NCBI GenBank assembly: GCA_030686995.1
Contig: CM060691.1
Span: 58,043,338 to 58,107,337, forward strand
Direction: 5' to 3'
From: Artemisia argyi
Taxonomy: Eukaryota > Streptophyta > Magnoliopsida > Asterales > Asteraceae
Length of the DNA stretch: 64,000 nt
Each line of letters begins with the position of its first letter. The stretch's first letter is position 1. Below the pieces are notes generated by a model. The model saw nothing but the letters and a program-made list of their open reading frames with translations, had not been told where the DNA came from and did not search any database. The position numbers and the translations under genes were made by a program. Shown piece by piece: positions 10,350 to 21,400 of this stretch.

Positions 10350-13300
10350 TTGATTTCCTAGATGTAAGTACATCTTCTGACGTTTACATGTGCCACGGCT
10401 CGACATATCCTATGATAAAAGTTAAAAAGTGGTACCACCACATTAAAAGTTGTACATTGTTGTTACCCTATATGTTGCACCATTTAAGACTAGTTCAGTG
10501 GCCTCAAATTATCTTGTTTTAAGATGTACTTGAGTATTAAATAATGTAGATTATGTAATAAATTGTGCAAAATTTTCTTGAACTAGATTATGTTGTTAAC
10601 TGTTTTTGAACATATATGTATGGCTTTATTTTTTATCCTATTTTATTCGTATCACTAGTCTGTATGTGGTATATTTTTAGGGGACTGTTAGGGAAACGGG
10701 GGGACAAGGGTGTCAGGCCCCTTGTCTCCCTCTTTGTCCCCTTTTCTTTGTCCCCTTTTTTTCCAGTGTAGCTCAGTTTTTGCCAGTTTCTGTTCCGTAT
10801 TTCTGACAGTTTTAAGCGTTTGACTTATTAAAATTTATATTTTCTGTTCCGCACTTTCAGGTTTATAGTTTTTTGATATAAACAAAATTATAAAAATAAA
10901 AAAAAAAAATTAAAAAACTAGGAGGGGTTAATCTAACCAATAGCCCCGTTGCTATAACTCACCCCTATTTTTATTGTTTAATCTGTAAAGTTATTGGGGA
11001 ATGATGTATGCGAAATTGTCAGATGATTCACGAATCTTGGAACATCCCGATGTTTTCATAATTAACTCCACTACAAAATACTTTGATAACCGTTAATTAA
11101 AGTGACTATATTACGATGTCCCAAAACCATAATTGTTTTATTGGACCGAAGACAATTTTTAATTAGGATTTATGATTAATATGTTTTTCTCGAACGTTGT
11201 TTATTGCCTGTAAAAAGAGACTTACAATTGGTGTTTTTGAGCATTATAAACTTAGTTATTGTTACTTGCACAGTTGAACACAAGAATACTTTAATCAAAG
11301 TATGTATAAATGTGGATAACTTGTCAGCAACTCAGCACATACATTTTTTTTTTTTTTCAGTGAATATTTTAGTTGTTCTAACGGGTAAGTTTGATTCGGA
11401 TGGTTTAGATTTGGGCCTTTGGTAGTTTGGTGTATGAATTTAAATACGTTTGTGTTAGTGGCATCTGTTTGAAGGAACAAGTTTGATTCACATGAAATTA
11501 AGCATCACTCTTATTATCGGTAGTGCGAAGCAAACGGCACCTTAACAATTTGTTGATTTACACTATGCAGATCGGTGAGTGGAAGTGTCCCCGTGGATAA
11601 AAGCTAAAAAGAGAAAACAGATGTTCGATGTACAAGGATTGCTAATGCTTTCACTTTTTTGCTTTTATTTATTTTTTTGATAATCCCTATCTTATTTTAC
11701 AAGTATAGGAGTGTTGCTTTTGTTTCAGTTTTTGTATATATATTTTTGACGGGTTTAATTTGACGAATCCTTGTTTAATCACCTCTAATATGTTCGTAGT
11801 TTTGCGTACTACTGTAGTATATAATATCAGATGATTTGATAACCATAGGCCTAAGAGCAATGTTCGTAAAGTTAGTATACATAAATGATTGTGCTTTAAC
11901 AATCATTGGTGTTTATCATCAAGTGGTTGTGGCAGCTGTGTGTGTACAACTTTTTAGTGCACGTGTTAAACCGTTAAGCATAACATTAAATTCACAAAAT
12001 TTCAAAATGATATCTCTCGTGTAAATATGCACAAAATAATCTTTTAGCATAGATACTTCGTCCGACCTAAAATTATTCTTTTCATACATAAAGAATTGAA
12101 ACCTATTACATGTCTCAATCAATCAAATATCATACGCATTTTCTTATTGATTAAAATGAGCATTTGAACATCCAAAAATGAAAAATGAACTATAATTTTG
12201 AAACGATGAACATATAAAAAAAAAAAAGAAAAAAAAAAAATAGAAAGCAAATAAAGTAATTTTCTTTATCATCAATTAGTGAGACGTTTTATAATCAATG
12301 TTGTAACAACTAATATTTTTAAGCAAATATGCCGAGTTCCGGGTTTATAGTTCAATCGATTGAACTGCTAGGTTAAACCTGTTGCTTCCCAAAACCAAAT
12401 TTTGCTAAATAAACCCGTTCTCGATTTAATTGATCGGATCCACTCCGGTATGAAAGCATTGCTCATCATACGTTCTATTATTTGAGTTGAAGTTTGACAT
12501 ATAATTTCCATATCTACTAATTCTACAACCACCACCATCGACTGACTCACCACTAAAACCATCATCGCTGATTGTTGGGAGTATATCCACCGTCACCGGT
12601 TGCTGTTGTTGTACAACCACCACCACGTTACTACTATCGTTTTCATTTGGAGGAAAAACTTATGCGTATTTCAAACCCTAAAGGTGATGCGGAAGAAATT
12701 TGTAGTGTTTTTGACTAAATTTGACGAATGATAGACGACAAAGCGCTATCATCTTGATTGTTAGCATTAAGGAGGAGATTGAACACCTAAGAAAATTGAG
12801 TACAACAATGCCATGATTGTTATCTATGAAACTCGTGACATATTTTAGTCAATCATGCATTATTGTATTTTGAATGAATGATTTTCTATGTATTTTGCGT
12901 GTTTGTAGACATTGATGTATTTTGGGGTTCTTCTTCCATGTAACATCAATCATTATCAGTAATCAGAAGTTATTTTTAAGTATTTGCTACTCCGTTTATA
13001 TTTGTTGCATCTAAGAAACATTTATAATTAGAAAATAAAGTATCAAACACATCAATAAAATATTGCATTAACATTAATAAAAAAAAATACGATTATATAT
13101 TCGTGATATGTTGGATGCATCTCTCAAAAAGAGTAAAAAAGTACTATTAAACACTTGAAATGGAGACTACTTAGGCGTGTATTTTCATCCTGTTATTTCT
13201 AGTTTCAAAACTCGTGTATAAAGGGACGGCTAAAGATTCTCCAAATCATAGAGGGTCTGGCCTGAATTGATTACATCTTTTGATTTCGTCTTTTCAAAAA

Positions 13301-13547
13301 TTGAAGATCCTTCTAGAAGTAGTCTACCGAATTGCTTCAGACTGACTTTTTGGATCAGAATGGTCGCCGTATAGGCTCAGCTTCACATACTATAGTCCGA
13401 CCTTCGACGAAATAAAAAAAAAGAATGCTACCATTAAGATGAGTGGATATGAGATCCTCTAACGGCGTGTAGTGATTAAGGCTTAACGAAACTATCTTTT
13501 TCACAAATTAACTGATTTTAATCTTTTTCAACAATAGCACAGTATCA

Positions 13548-13591
<44 letters not shown>

Positions 13592-13788
13592 ACAATTTGA
13601 ATCTTTTTCAGCACCAGCACCAACATCAACAACATCACTAGCAACATCTATTTTTGCTAAACATACCTTGAGTTATTGCCAATGGTGTTTTCCTTCTTGG
13701 CGAAGCAAGAAAGATAGGAGTGAGGTTTATTCCCCAAAAGCGAAATACTGCCTGCTTGGATGTCACTCACTAACTATCAACTAGCCGT

Positions 13789-13827
<39 letters not shown>

Positions 13828-14213
13828 CTTTCATGTTTGTGTCATTTTTATGTGATGAAATGATAAGATGCGAACATTTTAAATTGAAATAACCACATTT
13901 TTACTTTTTACTCCTAAGTAGTAATCATTTACAAACGCACTATCGATATACCAAATATCCCAATCATAGCCTCACCACTGTAATAATACCCCAATCATAA
14001 TAGTAATAATATAACCAAAAGCTAGTTACAGTTGCAAATTAAATGCACCTTCTCATTCTTCAAAACAAACATAACTTCAAATATTACAATATAACCAACT
14101 ATTTTATACTTGGGAGATAATATGCATAAAACTAAAGTTACATTACACGACTTTAACACTACACATTTCATCCCTCATTTTACTTTGTGAGTTTGTGACC
14201 ACTCTTTTAAGCA
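10350..14213. other. Intergenic between the two GT34 copies
   Basis: The first 250 bp is probably the GT34 3' untranslated region (AATAA-type signals near 10540-10560). At 10681-10760 there is a palindromic stretch around 'acaagggtgtcaggccccttgtc', possibly an element end. Near 12345-12365 lies the palindrome 'gttcaatcgattgaac'. A minus-strand open frame at about 12426-12626 is GTG-repeat-rich and unrecognised. Simple repeats: poly-A at 13551-13587 and (ATA)n at 13789-13828. No gene is supported. Confidence 0.5.
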
Positions 14214-15528
14214 TCATACGGTTGTATCATACGGCCTAGGCACAACCGAGCCCGAATCACCCAAACTCGGGTGCACAAAACCATAACTACGCAATACTTG
14301 ATTATCAGCAAAGTTCAACACCTTTTGCATCGCGTCCCAACATTTCTGCCTAGAGTACAACTCATTATGAGTACCACTACACGGTTGACACCCCGTGAAA
14401 TGCGTTATAAACGGTCTACGCCAACTATTTTTCCCCAATGACTCATCCCACACCGCATTATAGCTCTCCCTCACCTTTTCGGCATGTCGTCTCCTTAACC
14501 TACGCTCCTTCTTCTCAACATCATTATATCTTTTCGTTACGTTCTCCAATTTCCCCAAAATTTCCATCCAATACCCCTCGAAATAGTACTCATCTTCCAC
14601 ATATATCTTATTACCCCATTTTTCTTTTTCTTTTAGTAACAAATAAACCAAACCCGTTTGATCATCAGATTCTGGGAAAAACTTGTCTTTACAAGTCTCT
14701 CTCAATATTTCACCCCATTTTTCGTAATTTGGGCTTTGTGGGCCCATACTTGACCAAACATCCATAAAATCTAAAGCCCATTGACTATTCCTTATCAAAA
14801 AAACACCCGCATTTAAACTAGTCCAACTTTTTTTCTTATAAATCAAATCGGGCCAACCATGAACAACAAAATTATAATCTTTGTAACGATCTAATGGTAA
14901 CTTAAAGTCCATATCAGTAAAAACCGCATCCGAGTCAACCCACCATATCCACTCGGCTTCCGGATGGGCCAACATTGTGGCCCGAACCGCAGGTATTTTA
15001 GCCCAACAAGTAAACATTTCGGGCTGAAACAAAACATTATTATAAAAAATATCATACCCATGTATCCTACAATAATCCACTTTATTCTTAAAAAACCTTA
15101 ATAATATATGATCACCAATCGGGTTTTGACACGCGTTAGATTGTGAACCTGTAACCAACATAACCCGTTTATCCACACTTGCTATAAAAGAAGGGTGTAA
15201 CCATAACCATTCTTTTCTTTTAGCATCCCAATTTTTAATGGGCTTATCTATAGTATAACTTAACTCCGGGTCAAAACGACGGTTCGGATGGGTCATGGGT
15301 CAAGTTAAACCCATGCATTTTAGAAATAGAAGGTGGAGTTACCCTAGGGATTATTTTGAGTGTATTGACACGGTCTCCAAAGTTGACGGGCTTATGAGTT
15401 GAAGGGAAAGTGAACGTGATAATGGGCCAGAAGGCCCATAGGAGCGATAGTGCTACTATCGTTCCTCCTACTATTGGAATTCCGTTTGAGAACGAAAAAA
15501 ACGATGAGTGGGTTCTACGGATTGGCAT
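14214..15528 (-). pseudogene. Second GT34 galactosyltransferase copy, frameshifted
   Basis: A paralogue of the gene at 9003, on the opposite strand and tail-to-tail with it. The N-terminal part starts best at ATG 15528 (an in-frame ATG lies upstream at 15624) and encodes a tail plus a membrane segment, then runs into TGA at 15271-15273. The catalytic part is open from about 15296 to 14214 in another frame and keeps VTGSQ, the KNKVDYCRIHG block, WWVDSDAVFTDMDF and HFTGCQPCSG. Comparison with copy 1 places the break where copy 1 reads SFYDDP: here the codons for roughly Tyr-Asp are gone, consistent with a 5-nt deletion. The catalytic domain looks otherwise intact, so the loss is recent, or it is a sequencing error. 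A protein begun at 15296 would lack the Golgi anchor. Confidence 0.8.
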
Positions 15529-15900
15529 TGTGGTGGTTTGAAGTGAAATGAGTGAAATGATGCCATTTTGAAGAAAATAGTGTCGTGCTAAAGTGAGTAA
15601 GTGACAGAAGGATTGTGATATCACATTTGACTAAAATTGAAGGGTTTACTAAATTAAGGTATGATGAGTTTAATGGTGCCAGTGACTTGAAGCTTTTCTG
15701 GTTGGGGATGTATGAAGCTTCTGGCTGGTTTTTCCTTGCTATGGTTATCGACTCGTCACATGTTTTGTGCTTTGTAGGTGTTTATTTGTATGGTTGACAC
15801 GTTGGCATCTAGCTGCATGTCATAGTTTATCCACGTTTGTAAAGAAATTCTCTTAGTACTTTTTATTGAGTGAACGATTTTAATTATATATTGATTTGAA

Positions 15901-15942
<42 letters not shown>

Positions 15943-16525
15943 GCATTTTGACGCATATCTAATAGTACGATAAAGGATGCATGTTGAGTTTTGGAAACTA
16001 CGTAGTAATAGAATTTACAAAGAATTGACGAAGCAAGGAGACTAAGTGTTTCTGTTAAGCTTCGATAGACACAAGTGTGATGAAAAAAAACACCTTCATG
16101 GATTTGCAGATGCAAAACTCTTTTTACTATTTTCGTGGATGGTTTTATCTAAGTAAAAGGAGAAAGACAACTCAACTTGTATGGTTCTCAAGATGTGTTA
16201 AACATTACTAGTAGGGTACCCCGCGATGTGCCGGCGGATACCCTGTGACTATATTTTTTTGGCAATGTAATGTTATGCGGTCATACTTTTTTTTTAATAA
16301 TTACTAATTTACAAATAACAATAACCTTAGTTAAACTTACAAAAGAATATTACAATAGAATCATATTATGTTAATAAACTTGTTTGCACTAGAATTAAGT
16401 TAGAAGAAGTTTTTAGCCCAAATTTAATAAAAGCCCAAACCAAACCTTAGTTATATACGTAACACCCTTCACCCAAATTTGTCTCAAACCTAATTTAATC
16501 TATTCCACCCCCCCCCCCCCCCCCC

Positions 16526-16571
<46 letters not shown>

Positions 16572-17245
16572 ATCATTCTTTCTCTAACCAAACTGAGCTA
16601 CAAACAAAATCCTTTCACAAAATTCTTTCTTCCCAAAACCCAAAACCCAAAACACAAAACGAACTACACATAAACACTTGTTTGGTTTCTTACTCCGAAC
16701 CATAGACTTGTATAGAATTAAAAAAAAAAAATTAAAACGGAAAAACGCGAGGCATGGTACCCATGCGGCGCCATCTGGTTGCATTTTCCGGAACGATGTA
16801 GGCTGGTCACGATGGCTCAGTACGTGAAGACACAAGCCACGGTACCGTGGTTGCGCCGTCCCATTGCACTTCCCGGGATAACACCAGCGAAAACGTTGGG
16901 TACCCACTCCTCTAATAGATTAGTATCTTGCTGATTACACCATGTGTTAATAAAGTTGTACTTTTGATTGAGGGAGTGTTTTAATTAGAGTATCAATTAT
17001 ACGTATTTAATGTATTTAGTGTTAGGAGGTGTGTTGAAATTACTTGTATTTTTAGCAATAAAATGTGTATGCTGAATTTTAAGGCATTTAATGTCTAATT
17101 GTATTTAAATTACTTGTATCTTTAACAATAAATTTTGTAATACTAAATTTTAAGGCATTTAATACCCAAAAGTGTCTTTGTGGTTCGTAAGATAGTAAGA
17201 TTTTCGGAGTACTTCATTTGTTCGAATTGGTAAGTTGAACGTAGG
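15529..17245. other. Intergenic upstream of the GT34 copy
   Basis: Contains the presumed promoter of the minus-strand GT34 copy. Also seen: (AAT)n at 15901-15940, a C17-18 then A-rich tract at 16507-16568, and GC-richer sequence at 16740-16910 with several GGTACC/ATGGTACC motifs. The latter has a minus-strand open frame but no domain I recognise. No gene is supported. Confidence 0.5.
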
Positions 17246-17417
17246 GGTGAGCAAGTGGACTGAGAATCGAACTGGAACCGAAAACCGAACCGGAACCGAA
17301 CCAACCGAACTGCATTTTAGAAACAACGGTTAGGTTCTTAGATATTGCAAATTGCGGTTTTCGGTTGGCTTCGGTCCAAAACCGAGGGTATCGGTTTCGA
17401 AACTAAAGAACCGCACG
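17246..17417. repeat. ACCGAA-rich dispersed repeat (hAT-type MITE-like)
   Basis: Begins with 'taggggtgagca' and is dominated by ACCGAA / TTCGGT words on both strands, the pattern of a very common plant non-autonomous repeat attributed to hAT elements. Ends are not sharply defined and no 8-bp target duplication was established. Confidence 0.45.
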
Positions 17418-17510
17418 ACTTTTCAATTATGTATAGAATTTTTACGGGACGTTTAGTTTTTTTAAGTTCACGATTATATATTTATGCATTCGTGCTAGTT
17501 AAAACTTTAA

Positions 17511-17706
17511 CCCTTAAATTGAGCTAGCGGTTGACAAAGTCATAAATATTATCTGTAACTAGTGAAAAAATAGTGTGTTTGAAAAATGGAAAATGAAATA
17601 AAATAGTGGGTCCTAAAAATGTGAGTGTTAACATGTTATGAGGGAGGATGTGTTTTTAGATATTGGTATTAAAGTAAGGATGATGATATTAGCTAATATG
17701 GCAGGT

Positions 17707-17791
<85 letters not shown>

Positions 17792-17990
17792 TTACCCTTA
17801 AATTGAGCTAGCGGTTGACAAAGTCATAAATATTATTTGTAACTAGTGAAAAATTAGTGTGTTTGAAAAATGGAAAATGAAATAAAATAGTGGGTCTTAA
17901 AAATGTGAGTGTTAACATGTTATGAGGGAGGATGTGTTTTTAGATATCGGTATTAAAGTAAGGATGATGATATTAGCTAATATGATAGGC
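17511..17990. repeat. 195-bp direct duplication around an (AT)n microsatellite
   Basis: Positions 17511-17705 and 17795-17990 are near-identical copies beginning 'cccttaaattgagctagcgg'. I count only a handful of substitutions and one indel. Between them lies an uninterrupted AT repeat at about 17711-17788. The offset between copies is 284 bp. A T-tract follows at 17991-18007 and an A-tract near 18134-18158, and the remaining sequence to 18487 shows no feature. Confidence 0.9.
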
Positions 17991-18487
17991 TTTTTTTTTT
18001 TTTTTTTGATAATATGTTACCATAAAATCAAGTGAGATGAGGAGAGAAAGCTAACAACTAAATAATTTCGTTGTTGAATCCCCAAATCAAATCAAATGTC
18101 ACTTTTAAAATCGCTAATCCTTAACATATGAGGAAAAAAAAAAAAAAAAAAAAAAAAAACTTATTCTGTGTATCTTTTCAATTCTAGTCCATCCTTTCAC
18201 ACTCTTCTCGAGCCCAAATGTGCCTAACATTTTATTTTGTTTGATTGAGATATATCTATATCATCCCTTAAAAGATTGCACGAATACGCCACGCCAATTT
18301 GAACATAGACGGTGCATGTACACATGTACTTGATTTGAGTGACTCACTCCAATTTAATTCCACAATTGTCCAAATTCTATTAGGTTAACGTTTCGCTGCA
18401 TATTTCTATCACGTATGTGACACGCACCACAAATCAATCTTATATATTATAACTCATATTCATTAGATAGCCACCTCTTTTGTTACA

Positions 18488-21400
18488 ATGTCCATACTAA
18501 ATCCAAAACACTATTTTCCTATGCAACATCACGAATATTCGTGGGGGAACACAACGAAATGTGGTCGTAAATATTTGAAAGTGTTTGGTATTAATAAGAT
18601 TGGAGCTAAGCTACCTACGAAGTGTAAAGTTAGTAATGATTGTATTCGATACAATGATTGTCATACGGACAGTGGTTGGAAGAGTGATAAGTTTGTCGAG
18701 ATGATGAGGGAAGCTTGGCCTTATTTTAAGGCTTATAGAGGTCGCACTTTTGTAGTTGTGCTATGTGCTGAAATTATCGAGAGCAACAACTTGGAGGCCA
18801 TTCTTGAGGTAAGTACAAATAAAAGTTAGTTTCGATATGTGTTAAATTATGCATGATTTCGCAAGTAGTACAACTTAAATAGCTCAAAAAAATATATGGT
18901 AGTTCAATTCAAACCTAATAATACCGTAAAGCAGCGACTCATTAGTCATGTACTCGTGTGGTTAAGCTTTCAAAGATGAAGGCTTGTTTTCAGAATTGTT
19001 TATGTAACGTGGGTCAATTTGCGAGTCATTGCAACTATGAAACCAGCTGCATTACCAATCTCAAGGACAAGCTATTTTTGAAGTTATTTTAAGAGAAACT
19101 TTGCGATATTTTAAAGCTTATCGAGAAAAAGTCTTTGTGGTTCTTATTTTTTTTATGAATTTGTTGATAGCTCCCACTTTGATCCTATCTTACAGAGTCA
19201 TAGACATGTTTCATGGTCCCGTTTATATTATTGTAATGATTACTATTTACTTTGTATCAGTAGAGCTTATTTTAGATACTCAGCACTCATAAATTGTGCA
19301 AAACACACCCACAATACCACCCATGTAATGAATTGCATTTTTTTTTTTTTTTTTTTTTGAAAGATGATGTCTTTATTAAAATTGCAATGCTTAAAAGTCA
19401 CAATACAGAAGACTAGCAACAAACAACGATAAAACGGAAAAAAAAAAGTCCGAGAAACCTCCAACAAACCACCTAAACAACACCCCAAGGGAGAAACTCA
19501 AGCCATCTGCCAACCAACCAATGGAACTGATCGAGATACACCTTCTTTGGCCAACTTATCAGCATCATTGTTACGCTCTCGCTTAATATGCATAACCACT
19601 CTATTAGAACTCCCGGATAGGAAATCATCAATCTCGTGAAAGTGATGAAGCAACCTCCATGGCCTCTGATCTGGACAATTAACCCAAGACACTGCATTTA
19701 ACGAATCACTTTCAATAGTTATTTAACGGACCTCAACTCCTCATTCTCTTTAACCATGATACATGCTTTTTTAATAGCCATCACCTCAGCAACATTCGAA
19801 TCCAAAACACCTACTGGAATTGAAAAAATAGCCAAAACAACCCCCTCGGAGTTTCGTAACAAACCACCAATACCTGCTAACCCCGGCTTACCCATAGCTG
19901 ACCCATCAACGTTAAATTTTAAAGCTCCATGAGCTGGAGCACACCAACTAAGACGATTTTCATACTTGTGATGAGAATGGCTCGTTGAAATCGAGAACAT
20001 ATCAACATAGAAATCTAATAGTGAATACGAGCATGATGGAAAGAAAGCTTTAATCCAACATCCTGTTTTGAATTTCACAAGTCTAAAATATGAGAGGGTG
20101 ATGTTTCCTTATTAGAAAAAACACATTTATTTCTAGCCTCCCAAATATGCCATAAGACCGAGAAAAATGACATTCCCCATACTTCTTTACACTTTGAAAA
20201 ATTAGCCATGTCCATCCACCAAACAAACAGATCTACCAAAGTCCGGGGAATCACCCACTTAAAATCCCATCCATCGACTAACGATCGCCAAATAAAAAGA
20301 GAGGTCTTGCAATGAACAAACAGATGGTCAATAGACTCCAAATTAGAGTTACATAGCGGGCAACTACATTGATCGTCAGAGATGGATCCGAATTTGAAGA
20401 GTAAATCTCGAGTTGGGAGTTTACCGAGTAGACTTTGCCAACAAAGTATACGGGCCTTGGGCGGAGCTTTGAACTTCCATATCATGGAGAGATGGTAAGT
20501 AAGTCATATTCTCCACCTCATACGAAAAGGATTTGCACGAATATCTACCTGACGATTCGAAAGACCATATGACTTTATCATCCTTTGAAGCCGTCATCAC
20601 GATTGAGTTTAACACGAACATAAAGTCATCAAACTGGCCTACTTCCCAATCAAATAAACCTCTTCTAAACTTAACGTCCCACTTCCAATTACCTCCTTCC
20701 CAAAAGCCAAAATGGCATACGGGCCCTATTTTCTGAGATGCTAAAACATACATTCTAGGAAATGATAACTTTAAAATATGCCCTACAATCCAATGATCGT
20801 CCCAAAAACTAGTACTATCACCTCTGCCAACATGGTGCATCAACCCCCTTCTAGCTACAACACCTGAACATGACTGCAAATTAACAACTTCAGTAATCTT
20901 CTTCCACACAGGGGACACGAAAGATTTTTTTGGACTTAACGGAGATAGACTAAACTCGCGTCTACCATACTTAGCATCAATTAACTTTCTCCAAAGTGCT
21001 TCTTTCTCATTTCCATATCGCCATAACCACTTGCAAAGTAGTGTTTGATTCCTAATTCGAAGATTCCCGACTCCAAGACCCCCATTTCGTTTACTTTTGA
21101 TAATACTATTCCAATCCACCACACAAAGCTTTCGCTCACTGGGATCTTTTCCCCAAAAGAAACTTCTACGAATCTTTTCAATTTCATCTGCTACGCCCTC
21201 TGGAACCTGAAACATAGATAAGTAATAAAGTGGAAGGCTATTAAAAACAGATTTTAATAGAACAATTCGCCCCGCTCTTGAAATGAATCTAGACTTCCAT
21301 TTTGCTAAACACACTCGTAGTCTCTGAATAACTGGATCCCATACAGCTTTAAAAACAGGATTAGCTCCAATCGGAAATCCGAGGTATCGAAAAGGGATGT

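Noticed and set aside
12368..12626. Two overlapping minus-strand frames with Val/Gln-rich starts
   Set aside because: Built on GTG and CAA simple repeats. No domain, no splice structure and no neighbour supports a gene.
14438..14767. Plus-strand frame of 109 codons
   Set aside because: Antisense shadow of the GT34 copy.
16584..16907. 107-codon minus-strand frame in a GC-richer patch
   Set aside because: No family recognised. The low-complexity 5' part and the A-tract beside it suggest a repeat and not a gene.
18441..18452. TATA box for NAGS
   Set aside because: It lies about 40 bp from the ATG, leaving almost no leader, so it is probably just AT-rich sequence.
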